A stretch of DNA of 64,000 nt from the NCBI RefSeq assembly GCF_019097595.1, contig NC_080735.1, positions 18,281,417 through 18,345,416 of the forward strand. The letters are read 5' to 3'. The DNA is from Hemibagrus wyckioides (taxonomy: Eukaryota > Chordata > Actinopteri > Siluriformes > Bagridae). The position numbers and the translations under genes are program-made. Below, in pieces: positions 32,240 to 44,857 of this stretch; positions within the stretch are counted from its first letter, which is position 1; each line of letters opens with the position of its first letter. The notes below the pieces were generated by a model. It was not told the origin of the DNA, searched no databases, and worked only from the letters and a program-made list of their open reading frames with translations.

Positions 32240-33725
32240 TTACATGAACCATCTGGGAGAAGAGGGGAGGAGGAGAGGAGGGGAAGAGGAGGAGAAGAGG
32301 AGGAGAAGTGGAGGGGAGGAAGAGGAGAAGAAAAAGAAGAAGAAGAAGAAGAAGAAGGGGGGAGGAGGGGAGGTGGATGAGAAGAGGAGGGGAAGAGAAT
32401 GGGAAGTGGAGTGAGAAATTAGCAGGAGAGGAAGAGGAGGAGAAGTGGAGGGGAAGAGAAGAAAAAGTGGAGTTGGAGATTAGGAGAAGAGGAGGGGATA
32501 AGGAGGAGAAGTGAAGGGGAAGTGGAGTGGGAGATTAAGAGAAGCGGAGGGGAAGTGGAGGAAAAGAGGAGGGGAAGTGGAGCAGAAGTGGGGGGGTGGA
32601 AGAGAAGCGGAGGGGAAGTGGAGGAGAAGAGGAGGGGAAGATGAGGAGAAGTGGAGGGAAAGTGGAGGAAAAGTAAAGGGGAAAAGGAGGAGAAGAGCAG
32701 GGGAAGTGGAGAAGAAGAAGGGGGAAGTGTGTGAGAAAAAAAGGGAATTGGAGGAGTAGAAGAGGAGGGGAAGTGGTAGGGAAGGGGGGGTGTAGAGGGT
32801 AAGTAGAGTAGAAGAGATGGGGAAGTGGAGAGGGAAGAGGGAGGGTGTAGAGAATAAATAGAGTAGAAGAGGAGGGGAAGTGGAGAGGGAAGAGGAGGTA
32901 AAATGGGGGGGTGGAGAGTCACAAGGAGTGGAAGTTAAGAAGAAGAAGAGGGGAAGTGGGGGGGTGTAGGAGAAGTGGTGGAAAAGAGAAGAGGAAGAGG
33001 AGGGGAAGTGGAGGGGGAAGAGAAGGGGAAGTGGTAGGGAAGGGGGGGTGTACAGGGTAAGTAGAGTAGAAGAGGAGAGGAAGTGGAGGGGGAAGAGGAG
33101 GGGAAGTTGAGGGGGGAGAGAAGGGGTAGTGGAGGGAAAGAGGAGGGGTAGTGGAGGGGAAGTGGAGGGGGAAGAGGAGGGGAAGTGGAGGGGAAGTGGA
33201 GGGGGAGAGAAGGGGAAGTGGAAGGAAAGAGAAGGGGTAGTGGAGGAAAAGAGGAGGGGAAGTTGAGGGGGGAGAGAAGGGGTAGTGGAGGGAAAAGAGG
33301 AGGGGTAGTGGAGGGGGAAGAGGAGGGGAAGTGGAGGGGGGAGAGAAGGGAAAGAGGAGGGGAAGTTGAGGAGGGAGAGAAGGGGAAGTGGAGGGAAAGA
33401 GAGGGGGTAGTGGAGGAAAAGAGGAGGGGAAGGTGAGGGGGGAGAGAAGGGGTAGGGGAGGGAAAAGAGGAGGGGTAGGGGAGGGGGAAGAGGAGGGAAA
33501 GTGGAGGGGGGAGAGAAGGGAAAGAGGAGGGGAAGTTGAGGGGGGAGAGAAGGGGAAGTGGAGGAGGGAGAGAAGGGGTAGTGGAGGGAAAGAGGAGGGG
33601 AAGTGGAGGGGGAGAGAAGTGGTAGTGGAGGGAAAGAGAAGGGGAAGTGGAGGAAAAGAGAAGGGGAAGTGGAGGGGTAGTGGAGGAAAAGAGAAGGGGA
33701 AGAGGAGGGGAAGTTGGGGGGTGGG
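32240..33725. repeat. 1.5 kb purine-rich minisatellite
   Basis: Almost only A and G on the + strand, with isolated T in GTGG and GTAG. Built from shuffled short units such as GAGGGGAAGTGGAGG, GAGAGAAGGGGTAGT and GAAAGAGGAGG. The absence of TAA/TAG/TGA in several frames creates long false ORFs on both strands. Confidence 0.95.
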
Positions 33726-34081
33726 GGTAACTAACGCGGCATATGTCTGCGACACTCCACAAACGATACGACCCCCGAGTGCTGAAGCTAGCAGTCGCTC
33801 TGAGCAGCGATAACAATCGATAAGGCTAGCACAGAAACGCTGGCACAGCGTTATCGGGTTCCTCGACGGAGCCGAGTCTGGGTTCTCCACCCTGTTAGGA
33901 AACGTAATGGTAAAGCAATGCGATGGGCGAGCAGGGCGTAGCACAGAAACTCAGACTTGGAGCTGGTTTGTGGAGGGGAATTTACTTTTCCCATTCTGCA
34001 GGCTGAAGAAAAGCCTGGAGAGGAGCCAGGAGCAACAGAGACAGACGCACAAGACGCACAGGGTGGAATAGAGAAAGAGCA

Positions 34082-34124
<43 letters not shown>

Positions 34125-34236
34125 CAAACATACACACACACAAATCCACACACACACACACTATGTAAGTCATTACCGAATGTGACAGTCATTTTGATTG
34201 ACAGCTATCAATACCTTGATATCCCGCCCCACCGCC

Positions 34237-34269
<33 letters not shown>

Positions 34270-34564
34270 TAACCCCCCCTCCAACCCCACTCCCTACCCC
34301 ACCCCTAAAACCCATCCCAGCCCATCAGAGGTTCCCCTCGATGATGTCACCCACCCTGATGGCTGGATTTTCCTGGCATGATATTACACAGACAGCTTAA
34401 GCAGTAGCTGCCAGAATGGGGTGTGTCAAGCACACACACATACACACACACACCTTCAGCTCCTAACCTGTCGTTGCAGGTACGGCTGTGGGGCGTGTGC
34501 CGTGTGAATGATCTTGAGTCAATCTCCAAATCCAAAACAAAATCGCATGTTGCCAAGACTCACC

Positions 34565-34603
<39 letters not shown>

Positions 34604-34684
34604 AAAAAAACCTCAGAAAGTTGCACATGATGATGATGATCACCTGGGAAAAGTGTATGAGAGGAAACTAGAAGGAAAGAGACC

Positions 34685-34716
<32 letters not shown>

Positions 34717-34812
34717 GAATTGAGAGAGAAAAGTGTGTGTGTGTGTGTGAGAGAGAGAGAGAATGAGAGAGAAAAAATGAGAAAGAAAGAGAGAGAGAGA
34801 AATAAAATAAAG

Positions 34813-34858
<46 letters not shown>

Positions 34859-35378
34859 GTCTCTCACGGGTATTAGTAGCCATTGATGTTTTAGTCTGGG
34901 AAATCGCCTCAGTGCCGACTCTGGAACAAAGCGGAGCTGCCAGGTGTGTCGTTCTCAACACACTATGTTACACACACACACACTTATAGACACATGCACA
35001 AACACACACACACACACACATATGCATGCATGCATGTACAAACACACCCTACATAGACACACCCACACACACACACATGAAACAAATAAACCCAGCCTGT
35101 TGTTTTTCATTGTAAGGCGAACAGTCGACGTGTCAGGAGCTGATGCAGGATGAAGCCGGTGTATAAATCTGTCAGTGCTGAAAGCTGACACGACCCAGAG
35201 CCACTTCGGCTCCACTCCCAGTCACTCCAAACATCTCCCTGCCTTTCCTTCAAACCGCTACGGTGGAAGGAAAACGTGCAGCTTGGAGAAATCGCTAGCA
35301 TCGAGATGCTTCTTTACATCAACAGTGTGAGTGATAGCGATATTTAGCTTTCCTGAGAAAAGGACGTTTTGTATTTGC
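33726..35378. other. Intergenic microsatellite cluster
   Basis: GA arrays (34084-34122, 34684-34718 and 34815-34857) and CA arrays (34239-34267, 34570-34600 and 35004-35020) with little unique sequence. No gene seen. Confidence 0.7.
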
Positions 35379-35686
35379 ATCCATTTTCTTTACCCGCTTT
35401 ATTCCTAATTAGGGTCACGGGGATCTGCTGGAGCCTATCCCAATACACATTGGGTGAAAGACACCCTGGACAGGTCATCAGTCCATCACAGGGCCAAATA
35501 TAGACAGACAACTTAGAATTCCCAATCATCCTAATGTACATGGACTGTGGAAGGAAACCAGAGTAAAAAATGCAGAACATGCAAACTCCACACAGAAAAG
35601 CCCCTGCCCTGCCCTGCCCTGCCCTGTTCAAACCCAGGGCCTTCTTGCTGTGAGGCAACAGTGCTAACCATTAAGCCACCCATGCC
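35379..35686. repeat. Teleost interspersed repeat ('agggtcacggggat' family)
   Basis: Runs from CATCCATTTTCTTTACCCGC through AGGGTCACGGGGATCTGCTG, GGAGCCTATCCC, ACACCCTGGACAGG and ACATGCAAACTCCACACAG to GCTAACCATTAAGCCACC. This is a diverged copy of an element abundant in ray-finned fish genomes. I cannot name the family from memory. Confidence 0.75.
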
Positions 35687-36439
35687 CTTGCTTTATTTGC
35701 ATACTAAAATCACGACAACAACAGCAAAAAAACAATACATATGTGGACATGTCAACTCTGTTTACTTTTACTTTTAATTTCCTCGGTAGTGCAGTAGTAC
35801 AAGGCGACATGAGCAGGTGATGATGAGCATGTCAGCGTTTCATGTCCTGACTTTATTCCGAGTAACTATTACTCAAATCTTAGCATGATGAGTCACTCAG
35901 GGGTGTCTGTGTGTGTGTGTGTGTGATACAGAATTTAAATCCCAAACACCTCAGCATAATCAATCTAAAGAACTTGCTAACGTGATATATAGCTAGCATG
36001 AGCTCAGCTGCTCTAGCTAGCCTGGAATTGTCTAGTTAAATAAATATCAGCTGAGGCGAACGTTAGTCCTTTTGTATATCGCATTGCCAAGATTGCTGAA
36101 TAAACAAACATACTTTGCATCCTTCAGCAAGCTAGTTGCTAGCTAAGGGTTTTAAATACACATGAATTAATGTTTACATTTATTGTTGATGTTCAATTAG
36201 CAAACCATCTACTAGAACCAGCTACCATCACGAGTAGCGCTGGAAAGAACGATAACGTTAAAATGTGTCAAATTATTAGATATTTTTGCGTTTATTGTGA
36301 TATTTTAAGTGTTTATTTCAAGAAATGTAAAGGACCAGGCTTCGTACATCTTCCTCAACGTTTGTTCTCTACACCACAGCGCTGTTGAATTCTGGACTCT
36401 GATTGGTCTGTTTTCTATAACAGCAGCATTGTCTATGTC
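35687..36439. other. Intergenic, no gene seen
   Basis: A/T-rich unique sequence with a short (GT)n at about 35910-35924. Confidence 0.6.
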
Positions 36440-36800
36440 ATTTCCCCTCGTTCTGATATGTTATCATTTCTATAGCAACAGCTTGTTCACAGGGTGTTAT
36501 CATTTCTATAGCAAGAGGCCATTATTGTCTCTATAGCAACAGGGCTGACTCTTCGCAACAGGGCATTATTGTCTCTATAGCAACATTGCTGACTCTTTGC
36601 CTCAGGGCATTATTGTTTCTATAGCAACAGGGCTTTATTCTTTCTATAGCAACAGCTTGTTCACAGGGTGGTATCGTTTCTATGGCAACAGGCCATTATT
36701 GTCTCTATAGCAACAGGGCTGATTCTTCGCAACAGGGCTTTTTTCTTTCTATAGCAACAGCTTGTTCACAGGGTGATATCGTTTCTATAGCAACAGATCA
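36440..36800. repeat. Tandem repeat with about ten TTTCTATAGCAAC motifs
   Basis: Units of roughly 35-60 nt carrying TTTCTATAGCAACAG or GTCTCTATAGCAACAGG, alternating with 'gcttgttcacagggtg' and 'attattg'. One copy reads GTTTCTATGGCAAC. The reverse complement, GTTGCTATAGAAAC, resembles an RFX X-box. Confidence 0.85.
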
Positions 36801-39290
36801 TATAGCTGATGGTCCACATAGAATAGTGAGTAATATTTTTTATGGTGAATATAATTACTTTTATAATCATTGACATGATCGAAGTTTAAGGAGAAGCGTG
36901 TTCAAGAGCAGCAATAATTACAGAAGGAGTCTCCAGTGTCAGCACTTTGAGCAGTCAGTAGGTTTTCCACAACACTAACTTGTTGCTCAAACTTTCCACA
37001 AGTTTAAATGTTTCTGTTAACAGATCGAACAGAACAGCTAAGTCTTTCACTAACACACTTCTCCATCAAACGCTTGCGTTAAGTGAGGGATGAAGCACCG
37101 TGAGACATGCTGTATTTGGAAAACGATCAACTTCTGGGTGGCTCCAGTGACTGATTCATCACACCACCCTGTTACTGATTATTTATTTCTTGGTTAAGTT
37201 AAACCTGTTTTATTTTTTTTTGTCCTCTCAGACGTGATCAGATGATGGGCAGATTCTGATAACGCATCATCACTCTCTGAGACTTACACACCAGATTTAT
37301 TGGTCTAAGCCCAGAGACAGAGACGGTGTTGACTCATGGATTGTTATTGGATCACTGGCTCTGGATCAGCTGTCTGGAAATCTGGTGACGTGTGTGTGTG
37401 TGTGTTCTGACCCTGGAATAGGGATAATGACGTAGCATACATGGTCTTGATCTGTCCTTTGATTTAAGCGGGTCACATCCTGCAGGAACATCTGAGTGTG
37501 ATTGAAGGGGAGATTGGTTTAGCCTGAGGGGCAGCAGACAGGTAAAGTCATCCAGGTGGGTCTCCAAACTTAATGAGGCGTGAGTGTGTGTTTTTAAACC
37601 CAGACTGCTAGCCCAAAGCATCTTCCTCTCCCATTTTCTTCCTCTCTCATGGGAAGTAGTCGCACCTCTATTTTGAAAAAAAAAAAGGGGGAAAAAAAGC
37701 TTTTCTCTCTTCTCCCACACAGCGCTGACGGGAATCCTGCCTCACCTTGCCACTCTAAACACAGATGACACACTGCGTCTTAGCGTCGTATACAGACCGT
37801 CCTGTTCTGAAACATGTATGGAGCTGCTCTGTCTTACCGCTAAGAGCTTCTCGGATGGCTCATGAGACTCTCGTTTATGACCAACACACACATCCAACAC
37901 CCAGATTAGTTCTGTGTCTCACTCAGAGATTATACTATGTAGATATAATGGAAGGGTTTAGTTAAATACTTAAACACACACACACACACACAGAATTGTA
38001 TGGAACAGGCTTAAGAACTCCTCCTGTTAATGCTGAATAAACTAAATTATCTTCTGTATCTTCTGTTCTTCTTACCCTGCTGTTTTCTTCAGGCATCACT
38101 CCTGGCTGGCTCGCTTATGTTAGAAAAAAAGAAACAATGAGGATGTCAAGGATCTCAGTGAAGGCTAGCTTAATTGCAGTGCAGCAATGACAAAGTAAAC
38201 GAAGCACTTTGGGTTCCTCAGTGTCAAAGTAAACCTATACTTTTTTCAAACCAGTATAAAAGTAACCAAAATAACAGTTGAAGTGATCACTTTTACTACT
38301 GTGGGTAATGGTGGGGTGATATGATTGTTTAGACAGATGTGTTTCTGAATGATTACGGTGATGTATCACTTCTTGATGTCCCACTGCAGCTCCCAAGCTG
38401 TATATATTATTATATTATAATTGATTGAATGTCGTTTCAGGTTTTATTATCCATGTATTACTGAGACTCAGATGAGTTGTACCTCGGCGTGGAATCTTCT
38501 TAGAGGCAAAACCAAAGACTAATAAATGTTATTCACACCAACAAGACTTTGCTCAAAAACTGAACACCAGGAACCGTGGTTTGAAGAAGGGTGTGATCTT
38601 GTGAGAAGGTGTATGAGCTCTCCTTGACTAACCACCATATCAACATCATTCATGAATTAAAAATGAACCCTGACAACACTTTAGAGCTTTGTTGTTCTAA
38701 CAAGACAGCGTATCGATAGAGAGAAAGGGGAAGACAGAGGAGGGTTTGGAAATCACAGATATCATCAGAAGATTACAGACGCTCACTACCGAAGTATGTG
38801 TAAGCAGCAGAGACAAACTGCAAATCACATCTATCCACGGAGAGTGCGGCTTGCCTGGTCATTGCTAAAGTGTGTGTGGGCGTTTCTCGTGAGAACTCCA
38901 GGAGCAGTGGCCTGTTCGAACAAAGGCAGAGTGTTAGGCCCACATAGTAATTAGAGGCTCAGAAACAGAATTAATGGAAGAGTCTGTGTGTGCAAGCACA
39001 TACACATACACACACAGGCAAAGCGCCACTTCCCTGGGTGGTGGTGTGTCCTCAAAGGAGGAGATTTAAATGGTTTAAGTGCCTTTACATGTTTTACGTG
39101 CAATTGGGTCCCAGGGGAAAACACCTGACTGATGTGTTTGGGCTCTTGGGTTTACCTGGTCTTTTGTGTATTTAGGGCTTGGAAATCAAAACATTAGAAA
39201 TTTCGGTTCTGAGTAGGCAGGTGGCTTCCGAGCGATGGGTTCCCTTTATGCAAAATATTGGTGAGAAGATGAATCTCGGTGCGTTATTCA
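36801..39290. other. Intergenic, no gene seen
   Basis: Unique sequence with a few CA/TG runs. No exon, RNA gene or element recognised. Confidence 0.6.
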
Positions 39291-40450
39291 TGATACGCAA
39301 GATACTGACACATAACCAAGCGTGAGAGCATTAAAGACCGAATCTAACCAAGTGGGAGAACCTCAAAGACTGGGATTAATCAAGTTGGAGATACTGAAAG
39401 AGTGAGACCCACCAAGTAAGAAACCTTATAGATTGGGACTAAGGTCAAAGAAACGTAAAGACTCTGAGGAACCAAATTGGAGAACTTTAAAGACTAGGAG
39501 AAGCCAAATTAAAGATACTTAAAGACTAAAATTGACCAAAATTGGGACTAACCATGAGCTAGAGCCACAAAAAACCCAAACTAACCAAAAAAAAATGTGA
39601 ATAATGAAGAATAAGAACCTTAAAATCTTGAACTCCCCAAGAATTGTGAACCCTAAGATTGGTCAAAACATAAACCTTACATATTTGGACAAATCAAGAG
39701 TGAGAACCTTAAAAACTCAGACTACCCTTGATATAAAATATTAAAGATTAAGGCATAGAACCTTAACTACAGAGGCTACCCAAAAGGCAAAACCACAGAG
39801 ATTAGGACTAACTAAGAGGGTGAAGCTTAAACACTGGAACTGACCCATGAGTTTGGTCAGTAAAGCCTGGTATTAACCAAGAGTGAGAACCTTAAAAACT
39901 CAGACTACTCAGGATCCAAAATTCCTATAGATTGGGATTAAACAAAGGGGAGAACCTTAAAAGCCAGGGATTGGGTCAGGGATCTAGTAAAAACAAGAGA
40001 TTGTGCAAATTGGATGGATGACTGAATGTATGGTTGTGTGTTTTTTGTTTTTTTCTCTCTAATCTTATTTTATGTGAGTCCCATTTTTTAGCTATTTATG
40101 TTCATTTTCAGCTATTTTTATGTATTTTTTTTGTTTTATAATATAATATATAGAGTGATGCACTGACTGGTTTGCATTTTTACATTTGTTGTACATTTTA
40201 AAATGTCAATAAAGACATTCAAGCATTCAAAACATTCAAAACTGTGAATAACCAAGAAGGAGAACCTTAAAGAAGGGTCTAACCAAATGGGAGAACCTTA
40301 CAGACTGGAACTGGCCAATAGTGAGCACTTCAAAGACTGAACTAAAGAAAATGCACAACATTAAAGAATGCGCTTGATCAAGAGTGAGGACCTCAAACAC
40401 TCAACCCAATATGTAGAACCTTAAAGATTGGGATTAAGCTTAAAGACTGT
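39290..40450. repeat. Degenerate 'gaaccttaaagact' tandem repeat
   Basis: A short unit of roughly 40-50 nt, with the core 'accaagagtgagaacctt' then 'aaagactgggatta', recurs over more than 1 kb with heavy divergence. It is interrupted at about 40000-40240 by an unrelated A/T-rich piece containing an AATAAA at 40208. Confidence 0.8.
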
Positions 40451-40895
40451 CTGAGATCAGGGCAGTACCTGTCTCATTCCTATAGAAGAGAACCGATTTG
40501 TTTTTGTATTTCATTCGACTGGAATTGTTGTTGACACACCGAGTAGAAAATCCCTGAACCGTAATGCAGATGGAGAATAAATAACGCTGTAATAATCGTA
40601 CTAATCTCTCGGGCTACGAGCGGCACTGCGGAATTTACCGGTCACGCTAAATGTTTATTGGTGCACTACACACTTATCACAACAACGCGGTTGTTTACGT
40701 GAGGGCTGATGTGTTCCGACGCAGATATGGGAAAAAGCACCGTTCCATGTGTCTGTCTTGCGTAACACGGGCAGGAGGATGCAGGAGTGCGAGACGGCAG
40801 GCACCGCTTCGATTCGGGACGGATCCAGAGGGTACAGCTTGGAATCCTGATCAAATTTCATGTGTGGGAAAGATGCTGGCTGAGGGAGAGACGGG

Positions 40896-40949
<54 letters not shown>

Positions 40950-41726
40950 ACTTGTCCAAAACAGTTGTGCAGCTGTGTTCACACAAACAGAGCCATGTGA
41001 GAGACACTGTTGGCCTTGGCTGCCCTGAACCCAGAAACTCAGGGAAAAAAAGCTGATTGACGTCTTACAACATTCGACAAAACATTGAAAATAGCACACA
41101 GAGTTCTTAAAACAGAGCGTAAACCATGATAAAGCCTGCGGTTGCTTTGTGCTTTATCTGAAGTGAGAGTGTGTGTGTGTGTGTGTATGTGAGTGTGTGA
41201 CTGTGTGTGTGTGTGAGTGTGAGAGAGAGAGCAAGAGAGAGAGAGAGAGCTTGACATTATTATCCGTGGCCACAGATGTTGCTCCCACAGATGTGTTCGG
41301 CCCCAGGGCACCGCTGGTCCTCCACCTTCCCAGCATGCCGAGTGCGAATCAAAACTGGCTCGAGTTTTTGTGGCTCTTTGAAATTAAACACGTCCCCAGG
41401 AAGCACAGTAAATTATGGAGATTACGGAACAACTTCAGAGCCTCTCTCTCTCTTTAACATGTGCACACACACACACACACACACACACTTCTCGCTGTTC
41501 TCTAAAGTTGAGTACTAATTTTGCTGACTCAACTTTTTTCATTGCTCTGGAATGTATAGGCTGTATGTGTGTGTGTGTGTGTGTGTGTTACTGACTGAAT
41601 TTATATATGTCATTATCCTCTTTAACACACACAGTTATATAAATTATATCACAACACACACACACACACACACTCTTTAACCAAAATAAACTAACTCTTT
41701 AATAAACTAAAATCTCTCTCAATTTG

Positions 41727-41789
<63 letters not shown>

Positions 41790-42480
41790 TTTCCCTGTCT
41801 TTATAAGCAGGGAAATTGAGTTATTATAAATTAAAGTGGTGTGATGGCGCCCTCTGTTGTTCGAAACACGAACAACAGGCTGATTTTTGAAATAAAATAA
41901 AAGTCTTATCAGGACGCTTCACTTGTACATGCCCTTAAAGTTCAGATATACATTAATGCACTGTATCGTATGTAAAATAAAGGCTTGTTAATTTAAGAAA
42001 AGCTTCACATTTTCTTCTTGATCCTAAATGTAATTGATTTGCGGTGTTAGAGAGCTATCCCTGTCTCACTTTAAATCTTTTCAGCAAATGGAAATAGAGT
42101 GCATGGCCAAATCTTCCCCATCATCCCATTATTTATGTATTTATTTATTTAATTGTGTAAGAAAAATGGTAATTTTCTATTTGCTTTTAATAAAAAATTA
42201 GAATATTGCTAATATACAAGAGTATTAGTCAGGTCAGTACAGTGTCACTGGCTCTAATCTAAATAGGGCGCGTGCCCAAATCGATTGCCTGTCGGAAAAT
42301 AAATTAGCAATCATTAATTCGTCAGTCTAATTTATTTTCACAGCGCGCGTCTAGGACTTTGAATTGAATATATATTGAAATAATTTTATTTTACGTAAAC
42401 TACAACGAACAACATACTAAACATAAAGAGATTTCGTATACCACCCGCATTCTGCTCGATGATTGACTCGCGCTTCTGAA
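40451..42480. other. Intergenic, microsatellites only
   Basis: GA (40904-40948 and 41753-41788), TG (41166-41188, 41565-41590 and 41727-41752) and CA arrays with unique sequence between them. No gene seen. Confidence 0.65.
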
Positions 42481-42631
42481 AGCTGCCCAATCAGTGAGCT
42501 GTAAATTTTTCAGATGCCGAACTACTGACCAATCCCTGAGCAGGAGGCGGGACTTATTGTAAATAGGGGTGGTAAGTGAAGGACCCTCAAAATAAAATGG
42601 CAGCCTCCGCAGAAACAACTGAGACCTGAAG
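42481..42631 (+). promoter_or_regulatory. Probable promoter and first exon of the two-ORF small membrane protein gene
   Basis: CCAAT boxes at 42487-42491 and 42529-42533, a GC box GGAGGCGGGAC at 42543-42553, and a YY1-type start-site motif AAAATGGCAGCC at 42594-42605. A strong splice donor GAAG|GTGAGG closes the exon at 42631. This is the layout of a TATA-less housekeeping promoter. The start site itself is inferred. Confidence 0.55.
42597..42629 (+). other. Ten-codon upstream ORF in the first exon
   Basis: ATG at 42597 within the YY1-like motif opens MAASAETTET and stops at TGA 42627-42629, two bases before the splice donor. If transcribed it would precede the two longer ORFs of the same transcript. 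Confidence 0.4.
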
Positions 42632-43098
42632 GTGAGGCTGAATTACTTCTAATTTATTTTACAGAAACGTATTTAAACTAAAGATATGTCTTATAAGCAA
42701 AAAACAGCGTGAATAACTGCGAGTAATTAGCATCTAGATCGCGAGCTAAACGGATGTTACGCAATTCCCAGACTCTGTTAAAGATCTGACTGTAATTGAA
42801 TATTAAACAATATGAAATGACGTCATAAATATAAGGAATGATGTAAGGCTAAAGCCTCCAGCCGGAAGTGCAGGACACGCGTTTATACTGAAATCTGATG
42901 TGTTTAGTGATTCTTGTGATCATTTAATGGATTTCTGTTATTCTAATGAGCTGTGACGTCAGAGGGGGCATGTTTTATTGCTGTAGTTATAAAGTGAGAA
43001 AAAATTCTCAGATATAAGTGATAACAATCGTCTCTCTCTGCCTCTGTCTTTGTCTCTCTCTCTGTATCTCTGGTATCTCTCTCTCTCTCTCTCGCTCA

Positions 43099-43153
<55 letters not shown>

Positions 43154-43393
43154 TGTCTCTCTCTCTCTGTCTCTCTCTTTGTATCTCTGTCTTTGTCTGT
43201 CTCTCTCTCTCATTCCTCTCTCTGTCTCTCCTCTGTCTCCCTCTGTCTCTCTCTCTCTCTCTGTTGCTCTCTCTCTCTCTCTGTTGCTCTCTCTCTCTCT
43301 CTGTTGCTCTCTCTCTCTCTCTCTCTGTTGCTCTCTCTCTCTCTGTTGCTCTCTCTCTCTCTCTCTCTGTTGCTCTCTCTCTCTCTCTCTGTT

Positions 43394-43433
<40 letters not shown>

Positions 43434-43488
43434 GCTCTCTCTCTTGATCTGTCTCTCTCTCTCTGTTGCTCTCTCTCTCTTGATCTGT

Positions 43489-43531
<43 letters not shown>

Positions 43532-43545
43532 GCTCTCTCTCTTGA

Positions 43546-43589
<44 letters not shown>

Positions 43590-43619
43590 GCTCTCTCTCT
43601 TGATCTGTCTCTCTCTTGA

Positions 43620-43650
<31 letters not shown>

Positions 43651-43667
43651 GTTGCTCTCTCTCTTGA

Positions 43668-43714
<47 letters not shown>

Positions 43715-43719
43715 CACAG
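42632..43719 (+). other. Probable intron 1 of the small gene
   Basis: Unique sequence followed by a compound CT/TG microsatellite (listed) that runs directly into the acceptor CGCACACAG at 43719. Confidence 0.5.
43029..43712. repeat. Compound (CT)n/(TG)n microsatellite, about 680 bp
   Basis: CT-dinucleotide runs with recurring 'gttgctctctctcttgatctgt' blocks and one (TG)n run at 43112-43151. The false ORFs here read Leu-Ser or Arg-Glu repeats. Confidence 0.97.
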
Positions 43720-43727
43720 CTGTGACC

Positions 43728-43958
43728 ATGAGCAAGCTGCGAAGCTTCTGGAACAATTACAAGGTTCTGATAGTGATGGGCTCAGGCCTGGGCTTCATAC
43801 ACTGGGGCTGGTACACGATCAAATCAAACCCGCTCCTGCGCCACGACAGAGACGACTTCACTCCCGAGCCGGGCATCGTGTCCTACGTGTCTCCTGCACC
43901 GCTGCCTCCTCTCCCCGAACCCAGCAGGAAGAAGAGGGAGAGCAAGACGCAGGAATAA
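43728..43958 (+). CDS. 76-residue single-pass membrane protein (ORF A)
   Basis: ATG in good context (ACCATGA) eight bases after the acceptor. The protein starts MSKLRSFWNNYKVLIVMGSG, followed by LGFIHWGWYTIKSNP. That is a short basic N-terminus, one hydrophobic segment of about 18 residues (roughly 12-30), then a polar tail with EPGIVSYVSP and a Lys/Arg-rich end. There is no cleavable signal. The base composition and clean ORF amid repeats suggest a real gene. The shape fits a small inner mitochondrial membrane protein. I do not recognise it with certainty, but its place near jag1 and its pairing with ORF B suggest the peptides encoded upstream of vertebrate MKKS. Confidence 0.65.
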   Translation: MSKLRSFWNNYKVLIVMGSGLGFIHWGWYTIKSNPLLRHDRDDFTPEPGIVSYVSPAPLPPLPEPSRKKRESKTQE

Positions 43959-44050
43959 CAGACTGAGCTCACCTGTAGGCTTCCTCTTCCTGTCTTACTG
44001 CACAAACACTCAGCAAGTTTTAGTACGAGGAGCACAGTGTAGTGGATGAA

Positions 44051-44093
<43 letters not shown>

Positions 44094-44821
44094 GAGACAA
44101 GGCGAGAGAGAGAGAGCTTTAACTTTACAAATTACAAATCCACATTCTATCAGTGTTTTTTTTTTTTTTTTTTAATTATTTATTTATTTATTTAAAAATT
44201 ATTTTCACAGTTTTGGTTTTCAGAAACTTTTTTTGATTTTCCCCCCAAATTTCATCACATTTATTTATTTGTTTATTTATTTATTTATTAATTTACCTAC
44301 TTTTCTTTTCTTTTTTTCAATTTTCACAGTTTTAGTTTTCACAACTCTTATGTTTTCCCCCCAAAATTTTCACCATATTTATTTATTCATATTTACTTAT
44401 TTTATTTTTTTCGATTTTTCAGTTTCAGTTTTCACAACTTTTTAACCCCCCAAAAAAATTTCACCTTATTTATCTATTTTTTTATTTTTACAACATTGTT
44501 TTTCACAACTTTAAAATTTTTTCCCCAAAAAAATTCACCATATTTAGAATAATTAAATAATTGATAAATATTAAATAATATAATAAATAATTGAATAATT
44601 GATGTTCCTCAGTGTGCCAAAAATATTACACTATTCGTGTTGAGTGGGCGGAGCCAGCCTTGGGTAAAGCTTGTATTAATGTCACCATAACCAATCACAT
44701 GACTTAGTCTCAGACAGAGGGCTTGCTTATTATAATATTAGGCCACACCCACTCAAACCTCTCACACAGATCTAATCAGCTAATTAATCAGGAATGATTT
44801 GTTCCTCTCGGTCTCCTGCAG
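43959..44821 (+). other. 3' part of the ORF A exon and following intron
   Basis: Contains (CA)n at 44053-44090 followed by a possible donor CACA|GTGAGA at 44092, then T-rich low-complexity sequence with a repeated 'ttcacaacttt...ccccccaaaattt' phrase (about 44210-44540). A small inverted repeat lies at 44641-44755. It ends in the strong acceptor GGTCTCCTGCAG at 44821. Confidence 0.5.
44641..44755. repeat. Short element with inverted ends (MITE-like)
   Basis: TGAGTGGGCGGAGCC at the left and the reverse complement of TGAGTGGGTGTGGCC at the right (12 of 15 matching) enclose about 85 nt. It may be a miniature inverted-repeat element. No clear target duplication was seen. Confidence 0.4.
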
Positions 44822-44857
44822 TGTGTCAGTGCCCTGTGTGTGAAGAACACACAGAGG

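Noticed and set aside
32419..33944. Long ORFs (up to 341 codons) on the - strand and several on the + strand
   Set aside because: They translate a purine/pyrimidine simple repeat into Pro/Leu/Ser or Gly/Glu/Arg strings. Stop codons are absent because of composition, not coding.
40000..40240. Retroposed gene 3' end with AATAAA
   Set aside because: Only an A/T-rich stretch and a hexamer; no ORF, poly(A) tail or target duplication identified.
42959..43756. 265- and 235-codon Arg-Glu ORFs and Leu-Ser ORFs
   Set aside because: Pure translation of (CT)n and (TG)n microsatellites. The only credible coding sequence nearby starts at 43728.
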